Positions 36,203-44,983 of a stretch of DNA of 54,601 bases are shown piece by piece. This DNA comes from CAYQJS01 sp964417895. Its GTDB lineage: Bacteria > Chloroflexota > UBA6077 > SHYK01. Under the pieces are notes generated by a model that was not told where the DNA came from, ran no database searches, and was given only the letters and a program-made list of their open reading frames with translations. Both the position numbers and the translations under genes were made by a program. The stretch is taken from the NCBI GenBank assembly GCA_964417895.1, contig CAYQJS010000039.1:1-54601 (forward strand), in the 5' to 3' direction. The stretch's first letter is position 1. Every line of letters starts with the position of its first letter.

Positions 36203-37156
36203 CTACGAATTCGACGTTGCGCTCCGAATGACGGCTTGGTTCTGACCCAGGGCATGGGGCCGCAGCGCCGCTGTGATGAAGCGATTGATGGGAGTTTGGA
36301 CGCTCTGCTCGGCCCCCAGGCGGACAACGGCGCCGTTGAGCGAGTCCAGCTCGATCCTCCCGCCCCGCTCGAGGTCGTGGAGCATCGACGGTCTGGCGGC
36401 CGGGCCAAGCGCCTCGGCGCGGCCGAGCTGTCGTTCGATCAGGTCTGAGTCGAAACGCACGCCCCGTGACCGGCCGACCGCCGCCACCTCGCGCATACAA
36501 TCGAAAAATAGTTCGCGCGTTTCAACAGTTGCCAACACCTGGCCCAGGGAGGCACGCGACACGCTGCAGACGCCAGCCATGGCGCAGATGAAAACCCATT
36601 TGTCCCAGATCTCTTTTTGGATGTCGTCCGAGATCTCCGCATCGATGCCCGAGGCGCGAGCTGCCTGGTAGAAGGCCTCGACGCGCGGCGTTCGCTTTCC
36701 GTCCAGCTCGCCGAACGCGATTCTCGCCGCGGCGCTGGTCTGCTCGATGACGCCTGGCTCGACAATGGAGGAGGTAACGTGGGCCACCCCGCCGAGCACG
36801 TGTTCGCCCCCCAGCACGGAGGCAAGGATATCTTCGTTGTCCACTCCGTTCTGAAAGGAAATCACGGCCGTATCGCGCCCAAGCAGCGGCCCGACGCCGC
36901 GGGCGGCCGTTTCGGTGTCCCACGTCTTGACGCAGAAAAGAACCACGTCGGTGGGCCCAATCTCGGACGGCCTGTCCGTTGCCAGGGCTGGGTTCACGAC
37001 GAACTCGCCGCTGGAGCTCCGGACTTGCAAGCCGGATGCACGGATCGCCTCGAGATGGGCGCCTCTGGCGATGAAATGCACGTCCTGCCCCGCTCGCGCG
37101 AGGAGCCCCCCAAAATAGCCGCCGACGCCACCGGTGCCAACAACCGCGATCTTCAC
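36203..37156 (-). CDS. panE: 2-dehydropantoate 2-reductase
   Basis: 317 aa. It reduces 2-dehydropantoate to pantoate with NADPH, in the pantothenate/CoA pathway. The N-terminal nucleotide-binding motif is GTGGVGGYFG (7-16), followed by HFIARGAHLEAI typical of the ApbA/PanE family. FQNGVDNEDIL and the C-terminal KEIWDKWVF segment carry the catalytic region. coaX and coaBC, later steps of the same pathway, lie 8 to 11 kb away on the same strand. A paralogue acting on another 2-oxo acid cannot be ruled out. Confidence 0.87.
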   Translation of the reverse strand: MKIAVVGTGGVGGYFGGLLARAGQDVHFIARGAHLEAIRASGLQVRSSSGEFVVNPALATDRPSEIGPTDVVLFCVKTWDTETAARGVGPLLGRDTAVISFQNGVDNEDILASVLGGEHVLGGVAHVTSSIVEPGVIEQTSAAARIAFGELDGKRTPRVEAFYQAARASGIDAEISDDIQKEIWDKWVFICAMAGVCSVSRASLGQVLATVETRELFFDCMREVAAVGRSRGVRFDSDLIERQLGRAEALGPAARPSMLHDLERGGRIELDSLNGAVVRLGAEQSVQTPINRFITAALRPHALGQNQAVIRSATSNS

Positions 37157-37324
37157 GGCCGCCTCACTCTTACTCGGTGCTCGCTGAGTATCGCGGCCCT
37201 GGAATCCTGCGTGGGAGCCTTGCCACCATGCGTTTCCCTACGGACTTGGAGCTGAGGGAAACCTGTTGACCGAGCCGGTTGCGCGGAAGTGCACCCATTA
37301 GTGGTACAACGAGCAAGTTAATAG

Positions 37325-37353
37325 TTGACCCTCCCCGGGTCGGCGGCTATACT
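37325..37353 (+). promoter_or_regulatory. Strong sigma-70-type promoter
   Basis: TTGACC at 37325-37330, a 17-nt spacer and TATACT at 37348-37353. Each box has five of six consensus matches with optimal spacing. It drives the PATAN-like frame and probably the LysM hydrolase. Confidence 0.7.
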
Positions 37354-37397
37354 CCCCAGGTTTGCGACGCGCACTCAGCCGACGGCCGGAGGATTCG

Positions 37398-37439
37398 ATG
37401 GCCTTCGTCACTGCGGAGCAGCGTGACCTTTGGCGCTGA
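37398..37439 (+). CDS. Possible 13-codon leader peptide
   Basis: ATG preceded by GGAGG at an ideal distance, encoding MAFVTAEQRDLWR and ending in TGA. Its stop overlaps the TTG start of the PATAN-like frame, which has no comparable ribosome binding site. It could be a coupling leader, or the original start of the PATAN gene before a frameshift. Confidence 0.3.
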   Translation: MAFVTAEQRDLWR

Positions 37440-37738
37440 CGGGAACTCTGATGGAGTTCGGCCTGGTCGAGCTCCTCTCTCCAGTCGAGGTCACCCGTAA
37501 GTCTGGTGTCCTATCGACCCGAGGTCAAGCCGGAGGCGCTGACCTCTCCTTCCGCGACGGCCGGTTTACGCCGCTCGCGAACTCCCTCAATCTTAGCGAC
37601 TGGGCGAACTGTTGCCCCAGCGAGGCCGCGTTACTGCCGGCGCAGCCGAATTGTTTCCGCCTGGTGGGGCTGGGAGAGTTCACGCTTCCGGATAACGGTC
37701 AGGGAAGCAACCAAATCAGTCCGGGTACTGTGCCATGA
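37430..37738 (+). pseudogene. Decayed DUF4388 (PATAN) domain
   Basis: 102 aa. The start, ALTGTLMEFGLVELLSPVEV, then TRKSGVL and LSFRDGR, is a clear PATAN/DUF4388 N terminus. After DGR the family pattern (VYAA) continues in another frame and meets a stop; the C-terminal GLGEFTL returns in the first frame. Two compensating indels or general decay would explain this. PATAN domains link to response regulators and two-component systems. TTG start. It ends 13 nt before the LysM gene. Confidence 0.5.
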
Positions 37739-37751
37739 CCAGGGGTGCGAA

Positions 37752-39584
37752 TTGACAGAAGCTACTCTGCCCCTCGCGACGCGGCGGATGCGCCGCGAGC
37801 GTCGGCTCCGTCAGCGACTGGGGCCGCCGGCAGCCCAGACCGCGGTCCCGAGTCGGCAGCTCACCTCGAGCCTGGCGCTGGCCTGCGCGGTCACGATCGT
37901 CCTCGCGGCCCTCGTCACGCGCGGCCCCGCGGGCACCTCTTCGACGGAATCGCCGCTGGATTTCAGCCTGGTTTTCAATCTCGATGCGTTGCGTCCGGAC
38001 CTCGCGACAGGCGTGGGGGCCCTCGCCATGCCGGTGACGTACGCCATCGTCGAGGGCGACACCCTCCTCTCGATCGCATTCCAGTTCGGCTCGTCGGTTG
38101 AGAGCATCCGGCTCGCGAGCAGCCTGGAGGATACTGACGCCGTATCCGTTGGCCAGCTACTGGTTATTCCTCCCGCGCGCAGCGTGCTCCATCCCGTCGA
38201 CGCAAGTATCACGCTCGCCGAGGTTGCCGACGCTTTCAGTGTGGACCCGGAAATTCTCGCCGCCTACAACGGCGTCGCGCCCGAGGTTGCCGAAGAGCCG
38301 CTGGCCCGTTCGGTCGTGATTCTGCCGGCGGCAGTCCTCGGTCCCACGGCCTATCAGACCGCCGCCCGGGAGCCTTCTCTCGAGGCCAGTGAGACGTACA
38401 CGGTGGTCGAGGGGGACACCATTTTGGGGATCGCGGAGAAGCTGGGCGTAGAGTCCAGCGCGCTGGTTACAGCTAATGGGATCGCGGAACCCGATCGGAT
38501 CGTAGTGGGTGACGCTTTGTCAATCCCGCTGTGGTCGCGCCCCGCTCGAGAGGCTGCCGGGGCAGCGAATATCGCCATGCCCGCCGCCGACGAGGCGCCG
38601 CGCGAGGTGGAGCGGTTGACGGCCCCGATCGTGTACTCTGTTGAGCCGGGCGACACACTGCACGGTCTAGCCGATCGCTTCGGCCTCGACATCTACACGC
38701 TGGCCAACAACAACAACATCAGCATGGCGGCTGCTGACACCATTGCGATCGGGCGGCAGCTTACGATCCTTCCAGTCTCCGGACTGCTTTACACGGTGGA
38801 GCGCGGCGACACGCTTTCCGGCATTGCCGAGAGGTTCCGGGTAGACCTGGGACCCATCATCGACTTCAACTACCTGGAAGATGCGGACTTCATTACCGCG
38901 GGCAGGGAGTTGATCCTCCCCGGCGCGGCGCCGCTAATCCCGCCCGCGCCACCAGCACCGCCTTCCGCCAGACTGTACGACGTCCGCCCTGGGGACAGCG
39001 TCCTTGCTGTTGCGCAGCGGTTTGGCGTGTCCCCCGAGGACATCGTGGTGGCGAACGGCCTGCGCAGCGCTGACCGCATTACCGTGGGCGACACCCTCCG
39101 CATCGTGCCGGGGGCCGGGGGAGGGGTCGTTGCCCGTTCGGGGCCCGGAGCCCAGACAGTGACACGCAACTTGGCTGTTCCACAGCCCGGCCCGGCCCGC
39201 GAGCTGGGCCCGAGCGTGGGAGGCGGCAGCGTGGTCTCGGTCGCCATGCAGTACAGGGGCGCCCGCTACGTGTTCGGCGGCACGACGCCCGCCGGGTTCG
39301 ATTGCTCAGGATACGTGTATTACGTGCTGAGCCGGGCCGGCAAGCCCGTATCGCGCGGCATGTGGGGTCAGTACAATGCCGGCGGCCATCCGGGGCGGGG
39401 CGCCCTTCAGCCGGGTGACATCGTGTTCTTCCAGAACACCTACATGGCCGGCCTGTCCCACAACGGGATCTACATCGGGAACGGCCAGTTCGTTCACGCG
39501 TCCGATCCGTCGTCAGGCGTCAAGATCTCCAGCCTCTCAGAGGCATACTGGGCCAGTCGCTGGTTCGGAGCGACGCGGGTCTAG
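37752..39584 (+). CDS. Secreted NlpC/P60 peptidoglycan hydrolase with six LysM repeats
   Basis: About 610 aa. A basic N terminus and one hydrophobic segment (SLALACAVTIVLAALVT) anchor or export it. Six LysM repeats follow, most recognisable as Y(T/S)VxxGDTLxxIA, with the second one degenerate. They bind glycan. The C-terminal NlpC/P60 domain (about 495-610) has the catalytic Cys in FDCSGYV, His in SHNGIYIG and a third polar residue in FVHAS. It should cut peptide cross-links of peptidoglycan. TTG start at 37752 with AGGGG upstream; the ATG at 37788 is an alternative. The frame is open much further upstream but overlaps the PATAN-like gene out of frame. Confidence 0.9.
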   Translation: MTEATLPLATRRMRRERRLRQRLGPPAAQTAVPSRQLTSSLALACAVTIVLAALVTRGPAGTSSTESPLDFSLVFNLDALRPDLATGVGALAMPVTYAIVEGDTLLSIAFQFGSSVESIRLASSLEDTDAVSVGQLLVIPPARSVLHPVDASITLAEVADAFSVDPEILAAYNGVAPEVAEEPLARSVVILPAAVLGPTAYQTAAREPSLEASETYTVVEGDTILGIAEKLGVESSALVTANGIAEPDRIVVGDALSIPLWSRPAREAAGAANIAMPAADEAPREVERLTAPIVYSVEPGDTLHGLADRFGLDIYTLANNNNISMAAADTIAIGRQLTILPVSGLLYTVERGDTLSGIAERFRVDLGPIIDFNYLEDADFITAGRELILPGAAPLIPPAPPAPPSARLYDVRPGDSVLAVAQRFGVSPEDIVVANGLRSADRITVGDTLRIVPGAGGGVVARSGPGAQTVTRNLAVPQPGPARELGPSVGGGSVVSVAMQYRGARYVFGGTTPAGFDCSGYVYYVLSRAGKPVSRGMWGQYNAGGHPGRGALQPGDIVFFQNTYMAGLSHNGIYIGNGQFVHASDPSSGVKISSLSEAYWASRWFGATRV

Positions 39585-39642
39585 CCGCCGCCGCACGGGA
39601 GCTGCTTCTCAGAGCGTTGTCACCCTGAGTGAAGCGAAGGGT

Positions 39643-39972
39643 CTACCCGTTCTTGTACTGAACGCCGAAGCCACCCTTCGGGTAACGCCACTCGATGTTG
39701 AAGTATGGGCAGCCGATGCGGCAGGCGCCGCACTCGACGCACTTCTCATAGCTGACGCTGATCTTGCCCTCGCCAAGCTCCCACTTGTAGACGGCAACCG
39801 GGCAGAAGATGGTACACGGCTTATCCGTGCAGGCTGCGCATAGCTCGCGGTCCATGACGATGAGGTGTGATTGCTCCTCGTCTGTCTTGAAGCGGACGCC
39901 ATAGAGCTTCTCTTCGACGCGCGCCCCCTGCACGGCCTCGCTCAGGTCGAACGTTGTTTCTTCAGTTGCCAT
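39643..39972 (-). CDS. fixX: Ferredoxin-like protein FixX
   Basis: 109 aa. It has two iron-sulfur motifs: CAACTDKPCTIFC, the unusual first FixX site, and CVECGACRIGCP, a [4Fe-4S] site. It carries electrons from the EtfAB core with FixC toward quinone. Last gene of fixABCX, 15 nt after fixC. The stop lies inside or next to a repeat of the TGTCACCCTGAG family at 39617. Confidence 0.93.
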   Translation of the reverse strand: MATEETTFDLSEAVQGARVEEKLYGVRFKTDEEQSHLIVMDRELCAACTDKPCTIFCPVAVYKWELGEGKISVSYEKCVECGACRIGCPYFNIEWRYPKGGFGVQYKNG

Positions 39973-39987
39973 GAGCTCGATCCATTG

Positions 39988-41289
39988 TTAAGTCACCGCT
40001 CGGAACGCGCCGACGGCGTCGCGGACGATATTCAGCGGCCCGCGGCGCCCAAGGATCTGACGCAAAATTCGCCGCTGTTTCTCTTGCTTTGGAACGCTGT
40101 CCACCGATAAGAGCTCGTGCGCCGCGTTCATCAGCAGCTCCGGATACTCCTCCAGGAATACGCTCTTGCTCTGAAAGTAACGCGACGTGCGGCTATAGAG
40201 GCGGAGGTCCTTCATCACAAAGCTATTGTTCAGCAGATCGGCGTAGCCGGACAGGGTACGGGCCGAGAAGTCGCCCACCTCGTGGGCATGGACGCAGGTG
40301 TCCGCCGCCAGCTTTGCGGCCGCCAGCGCAAGGTTGGAGCCTTCCCGATAAATGGCGTTACTCATGCCCGCGGCGTCACCAACCACCAGCATTCCGTCCG
40401 TGTAGAGCGGCGGCATGGCGGCCGCGCCGCCCTCCGGAATGAGATGCGCCATGTACTCCTTGGACTCCCCACCTTCGAGGAGCTTGTGGACCAACGGATG
40501 CGCCTTCAGCCGCTCCATGAGGTCGTTCGGGTTCACCTTCTTCTTGATGAAGTCGGACAGCAGCGCGCCGACACCAACCGAGAGCGAGTCGCGGTTGGTG
40601 TAGATGAATCCGTACCCGAGCATGCCCATCGTCGCATCACCGAAGAGCTCGATAGTGGCCCCCTCATTCGGATTCAGGAGGAACCGGTCTTCCAGCTTCT
40701 CGCGCGACATGTTGATGATCTCTTTCACCGCGAGCGCCACCCGGTTGCTCGCGAGCTCTCCGTGAAGACCCGCTTTCTTCGATAGGAGCGAGTTGACCCC
40801 GTCGGCAGCGATCACGATATTCGCGTACACGTCGCCGTCGTCACGCCCGGTCCGCACGCCCACGACGCGGCCATCTTCGCGGATCACGTCCTCGACGACG
40901 GTGTTGTTGACGAGCACAGCGCCGGCTGCCACGGCCTTCTCGGCAAACCATTTGTCGAACTTCACCCGCAGTACCGTAAAGGCGTTGTATGGCTCCTCGG
41001 CGTAGCGCAAGGACTTGAACCCGGCCTGAAGCATGGAGTCGCCGGTCATTAGCCAGAACCGCTCCTCGACCACTGGTCGTTCGATGGGCGCCTCGCGCCA
41101 CCATCCGGGGATTACCTTCTCCGTCGGCTGCCGGTAAAGGACCCCACCCATGACGTTCTTCGTGCCGGCCTCGTCGCCACGCTCGATGCACACGACGCGG
41201 AGCCCGGCCTTGGCCAGGAGGTAAGCGGCAGCCGTGCCGGCCAGGCCGGCGCCGACGACCACGACATCGAAGCGCTCGCCGTCAGCCAC
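39988..41289 (-). CDS. fixC: Electron-transferring flavoprotein dehydrogenase FixC
   Basis: 433-aa membrane-associated flavoprotein-quinone oxidoreductase of the ETF-QO type. GAGLAGTAAAYLLAK is at residues 12-26 for FAD, and VGDAAGMSN later is the second flavin contact. It overlaps fixB by 8 nt. In FixABCX, the FixAB flavoprotein bifurcates electrons from NADH: one path goes to ferredoxin or flavodoxin and the other through FixCX to quinone. Confidence 0.95.
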   Translation of the reverse strand: MADGERFDVVVVGAGLAGTAAAYLLAKAGLRVVCIERGDEAGTKNVMGGVLYRQPTEKVIPGWWREAPIERPVVEERFWLMTGDSMLQAGFKSLRYAEEPYNAFTVLRVKFDKWFAEKAVAAGAVLVNNTVVEDVIREDGRVVGVRTGRDDGDVYANIVIAADGVNSLLSKKAGLHGELASNRVALAVKEIINMSREKLEDRFLLNPNEGATIELFGDATMGMLGYGFIYTNRDSLSVGVGALLSDFIKKKVNPNDLMERLKAHPLVHKLLEGGESKEYMAHLIPEGGAAAMPPLYTDGMLVVGDAAGMSNAIYREGSNLALAAAKLAADTCVHAHEVGDFSARTLSGYADLLNNSFVMKDLRLYSRTSRYFQSKSVFLEEYPELLMNAAHELLSVDSVPKQEKQRRILRQILGRRGPLNIVRDAVGAFRAVT

Positions 41290-42448
41290 GATCGGACTCC
41301 TCAGATGAGCCGTCCGCGGCGACCTGAGGGCCGCGTTTCGCCACGGGCGATGAGCGGTGGGGCGCGCCGCGCTCTAACCCGTCGGCCTCACTGTGCCCGT
41401 TGCTGTCAGACCGCTGCATCTGCCGCAGCCGGGCAGTGAGCGCAGGAACGATTTTGAACATGTCACCTACAACCGCATAATCGGCGGTCCTGAAGATCTG
41501 CGCATCGGGATCGCTGTTGATGGCGATGATGATGTCGGATTCCTGCATGCCGACAAGGTGCTGAATCGCTCCCGAGATGCCACAGGCGATGTAGACGCGG
41601 GGACGCACGGTCTGGCCCGTCTGCCCCACCTGGTGCTGATAGGGGATCCAGCCCGCCATCACCGCTGCCCGCGAGGCGCCGACGACGCCGCCGACTGCCT
41701 CGGCCAAGTCGAACAGCATCTCGAACGCCTTAGGGCCACCCAGGCCGCGGCCGCCCGACACGATCACCTCGGCGTTCGACAGGTCTACGTGGAGGGTTTC
41801 CGGGATGAACTCCAGGACTTTCGTCGGAACGTCGGCCTCGGCGAGGCCGAGTGGCTCCTCGATCACGGTGCCCTCCCGCGAGGGATCGCGATCGGGCATA
41901 GGAAACACACCTGGCCGGCAGGTCGCCATTTGCGGGCGATGCCGCTTGCAGAGGATGGTGGACATGAGCTTGCCGCCGAAGTCAGGCCGACTGGCTTGCA
42001 GCAGGTTTCCCTGGCTGGGGTCGACCGCCAGCTGGGTGGCATCCGCGGCCAGGCCCGTTTTGACCAGCGTCGCCACCGCGCCCGCCACATCGCGTCCGTG
42101 GATCGTGGACCCGTAGAGCATGATCTCCGGCTTGTACTTGCGGATCAAGGTTGCCACAGCTTCGGCGTAGGGCTGCGTGCGGTAATTGGCTAGCACCGGA
42201 TCATCCACGAGATAGACACTATCGGCACCGTACGCGGTGGCCTCATCGGCAAGATGGCGTACCTGCGAGCCGATCACCACCGCCGACACTGGGGCTCCGA
42301 TCTCGTCCGCCATCTGCTTCCCAACGCCCAGCAGCTGCCACGAGACGGGGGCTGGCGTCCCCCCTCGGTGCTGCACGTAGACCCACACGCCTTGGTAGTC
42401 CGAGAAATCGGGAGGCCCGTCCCCGCGCGTCGGTGCTGGTGCGGTCAC
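41282..42448 (-). CDS. fixB: Electron transfer flavoprotein alpha subunit FixB
   Basis: 388 aa. The N-terminal domain has GDGPPDFSDYQGVWVYVQ. The C-terminal FAD domain has VIVSGGRGLGGPKAFEML, ASRAAVMAGWIPYQHQVGQTG and IACGISGAIQHLVGM, all diagnostic of ETF alpha. A nonconserved polar tail of about 40 residues, rich in Ser, Gly and Asp, extends past the usual end and overlaps the fixC start. It overlaps fixA by 4 nt (ATGA type). Confidence 0.95.
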   Translation of the reverse strand: MTAPAPTRGDGPPDFSDYQGVWVYVQHRGGTPAPVSWQLLGVGKQMADEIGAPVSAVVIGSQVRHLADEATAYGADSVYLVDDPVLANYRTQPYAEAVATLIRKYKPEIMLYGSTIHGRDVAGAVATLVKTGLAADATQLAVDPSQGNLLQASRPDFGGKLMSTILCKRHRPQMATCRPGVFPMPDRDPSREGTVIEEPLGLAEADVPTKVLEFIPETLHVDLSNAEVIVSGGRGLGGPKAFEMLFDLAEAVGGVVGASRAAVMAGWIPYQHQVGQTGQTVRPRVYIACGISGAIQHLVGMQESDIIIAINSDPDAQIFRTADYAVVGDMFKIVPALTARLRQMQRSDSNGHSEADGLERGAPHRSSPVAKRGPQVAADGSSEESDRG

Positions 42449-43329
42449 AGCGGGCCCTCCTCCTCGCCGCCGGCGGGTATGGCGACGGTCGCCAGGGGCT
42501 GGCTCCGGGCAATGCGGTCCAGCACGAGGCCGGCGAGGACGGCCGCAAGCTCAGCCGCCGCGCGGTCCGGATCAGATCCGTCGATCCGCTGGGCATCCGG
42601 ACGTTGCCGGGGCGGCGGCGCCCACACCTTACTGACGATGGTGGGAGAACCACGTAGGCCGATGTTGGGATCGTCCTCCGCAATATCGAGGGCAGCCTTG
42701 TCCCACACCGTCGGCTGATACCGCGCGGCGCGGACCATGTTGGGGAACGACGCATATCGCGGCGTATTGAGGTCGCGCGTGCAGGTGATGACCGTGGGTA
42801 GCCGCGACAGCACGATCTCGTGGCCGCCCTCGACCAGCCGCCGTACTCGCACCTCGCGACGTTCGAAGTCGATCTCCTCAATACGGAGGACGGACGTGAG
42901 CTGCGGCCAACCGAGGCGTGTAGCGACGCCGGGCGGGACCTGGCCGGTGTCGCCGTCGAGGGCCTGCCGCCCGCACAGCAGGATGTCCACCGGCGCGTCG
43001 CGGGTGATGCGCAGCATCGCCTTCCATACGACGTAGGACGTGGCCAGGGTGTCGGCACCCGCGAAGCCGCGATCGGCGCAGAGAATGCCGTGGTCGGCGC
43101 CGTAAGAAATCGCCTCGCGCAGCGCCGCGGTCGCCTGGTTAGGGCCCATAGTCAGCACTGTCACCTTGCCGCCAAAGCGTTCCTTGAGCCGCACTGCCTC
43201 CTCGATGGCATGCACATCATCAGGATTCACGATGGACGGGACTCCCGAGCGGATCATCGTGTTGGTCCGAGGGTCGATACGCACTTCAGCGGTATCGGGC
43301 ACCTGCTTGATGGAGACCACCGCGTGCAT
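42445..43329 (-). CDS. fixA: Electron transfer flavoprotein beta subunit FixA
   Basis: 294 aa, first of fixABCX. It starts with MHAVVSIKQVPDT and has VLTMGPNQATAALREAISYGAD and LLCGRQALDGDTGQVP, all typical of bifurcating ETF beta. AGGAA lies before the ATG. Together with the ferredoxin-dependent 2-oxoacid oxidoreductase genes at 26-30 kb, it suggests a cell that manages low-potential ferredoxin even though no nitrogenase is present here. Confidence 0.95.
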   Translation of the reverse strand: MHAVVSIKQVPDTAEVRIDPRTNTMIRSGVPSIVNPDDVHAIEEAVRLKERFGGKVTVLTMGPNQATAALREAISYGADHGILCADRGFAGADTLATSYVVWKAMLRITRDAPVDILLCGRQALDGDTGQVPPGVATRLGWPQLTSVLRIEEIDFERREVRVRRLVEGGHEIVLSRLPTVITCTRDLNTPRYASFPNMVRAARYQPTVWDKAALDIAEDDPNIGLRGSPTIVSKVWAPPPRQRPDAQRIDGSDPDRAAAELAAVLAGLVLDRIARSQPLATVAIPAGGEEEGPL

Positions 43330-43457
43330 TCAGCTTTCCTGTGTGAGGAGTTTCGGATGCGAACCCGGAGTGGCGCGGCGGCGGGCCACTCGCTTGTTAC
43401 AGGTGCAAAACACCCTGGGCCGCGCTGGCCCGCATGTTGGGCTTCCCGTCAGCACGG

Positions 43458-43790
43458 CTAACGTATGATGAAGGACAGGGCGGCCAGCAGCACGACGAGG
43501 CTGCCGGCAAGGATTCCGATGCGCCGCAGGTCGCCCGCCACATACGCGTAGTCCGTCGCGCTTTCGGCGAATCGGCGCCGGATCACGGGCGCACCGCGAC
43601 GAGCCGCGGCAGCCGTGGGCGTCCTGTCCGGCCGGGCCAACGCCGTCGCTGGTGAAGCCACGGCCGCCCCATCCTGCCCCATCGCAGCGCGGGCAGCGAC
43701 CGCCCCTCCCACCAACGGCCGAAGCGCCTCCCCTCGCGCTCGTTTCCTCGAGCTTGATGTGGGCCTGCGCCCACGTGGGGCTTTGGGCAC
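43458..43790 (-). CDS. Small C-terminally anchored membrane protein, unknown function
   Basis: 110 aa. A long basic, Ala/Arg-rich, probably disordered N-terminal region is followed by FAESATDYAYVAGDLRRI and a single C-terminal membrane segment (GILAGSLVVLLAALSFII). I do not recognise the family. The GTG at 43790 is preceded by GGAGG 6 nt upstream, which supports a real gene. It lies between folK and fixA on the same strand. Confidence 0.55.
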   Translation of the reverse strand: MPKAPRGRRPTSSSRKRARGEALRPLVGGAVAARAAMGQDGAAVASPATALARPDRTPTAAAARRGAPVIRRRFAESATDYAYVAGDLRRIGILAGSLVVLLAALSFIIR

Positions 43791-43885
43791 CGCAGCCTCC
43801 AGCCTCGACCCGCCGGCGAACCCGGGGCGTTCGTACGATTATAGCCAATCGACGGTATCACGGCCGGTGGCGCCGCTTTGCGTGC

Positions 43886-44362
43886 CTACGGATAGAGCCG
43901 CGCCTTCTGCGCATCCCCCAGCTCGGCCAGCCGTCGGCGCACTCGATCCGCGAGAGGCCCCGGAGCGACGACGTCGGCGAGCGGGTCGAGGACGAAGCGG
44001 CGGTTCCAGAGCTCGGGATGCGGCACGATCAGCTCGGCGTCGGCGATGGTTTCCTCGCCGAACAGCAGCAGATCGATATCGATGATGCGCGGCCCCCAGC
44101 GCTCGGAGGGGACACGGCCCATTGCACCCTCGATGCTCTTGGCCGCTCGCAGCAGATCATGCGGACCGATCGTCGCCGCGGCCGCCACCACCGCGTTCAC
44201 GTACCAGGATTGCGCGGTCGGGCCAACGGGGGCGGTTTCAAACAGACGAGAAACGCGGTCCACGCGGCAACCATCGAGGTCCGCCAGTCGGCGGACGGCC
44301 TCCCACAGGTGCGCGGCCCGGTCTCCCAGGTTGGAGCCGAGCCCCAGGTAGGCGACGGTCAA
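43886..44362 (-). CDS. folK: Hydroxymethyl-dihydropteridine pyrophosphokinase
   Basis: About 158 aa. It transfers pyrophosphate from ATP to 6-hydroxymethyl-dihydropterin in folate synthesis. Motifs are YLGLGSNLGDR near the N terminus, ETAPVGP, and RWGPRIIDIDLLLFG with the Mg-binding Asp pair. The frame is open to 44500, but the TTG at 44362 gives the normal length and lies 8 nt after the folE stop. The first enzyme, folE, is directly upstream, whereas folB and folP are not in the window. Confidence 0.92.
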   Translation of the reverse strand: MTVAYLGLGSNLGDRAAHLWEAVRRLADLDGCRVDRVSRLFETAPVGPTAQSWYVNAVVAAAATIGPHDLLRAAKSIEGAMGRVPSERWGPRIIDIDLLLFGEETIADAELIVPHPELWNRRFVLDPLADVVAPGPLADRVRRRLAELGDAQKARLYP

Positions 44363-44370
44363 GAGCGGAG

Positions 44371-44961
44371 TCAGCGACGCCTGTCGCCGAGGGAAGCGAA
44401 GAACTCGAGGCGCGTCGCCTCGTTGTCCCGAAACACGCCGCGGTTTGCCGACGTGACCACTTTGGACCCGGGCTTCCTCACCCCGCGCATGGTCATACAC
44501 AGGTGCTCGGCCTCGCCGACGACGGCCACGCCCTCCGGCTGGATCTCCTCCATCAGGATATCTGCGATCTGGCTGGTGAGGCGCTCCTGCAGTTGCAGCC
44601 GGCGCGCGAAGATATCCACGACGCGCGCCAGCTTACTGATCCCGACCACTCGGCCTTTCGGAACGTAACCAACGTGAAACAGGCCATGGAAGGGAAGCAG
44701 GTGATGCTCGCACAACGAATAGAACGGGATGTCCCGGACGATGACCATCTCCTGGTGGTTCTCATCGAAGCCTACAGCCAGCACTTCCCGCGGGTCCTGG
44801 TACGTCCCCTGGAGAATCTCCTCGTACATCTCGGCGATCCGGTGAGGTGTGCCAGCCAGCCCCTCACGCCCCGGATCTTCGCCGACGGCGCGCAACAGCT
44901 GCCCAACAGCATCCTTGATCGCTTGCTTGTCGATTGCTCCTACACCGTTCCGGTTGATCAC
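44371..44961 (-). CDS. folE: GTP cyclohydrolase I
   Basis: 196 aa. It converts GTP to dihydroneopterin triphosphate, the first step of folate synthesis. Zn ligands are Cys in SLCEHHLLPF with its neighbouring His and a Cys in EAEHLCMTMRGV. GTPHRIAEMY is the family N-terminal motif. The frame opens at 45135, but the region before 44961 overlaps coaBC. The GTG at 44961 follows GGAGG at 9 nt and gives a normal length, 22 nt after the coaBC stop. Confidence 0.94.
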   Translation of the reverse strand: MINRNGVGAIDKQAIKDAVGQLLRAVGEDPGREGLAGTPHRIAEMYEEILQGTYQDPREVLAVGFDENHQEMVIVRDIPFYSLCEHHLLPFHGLFHVGYVPKGRVVGISKLARVVDIFARRLQLQERLTSQIADILMEEIQPEGVAVVGEAEHLCMTMRGVRKPGSKVVTSANRGVFRDNEATRLEFFASLGDRRR

Positions 44962-44983
44962 TTGCTTCGGCCTCCGTCGTTGC

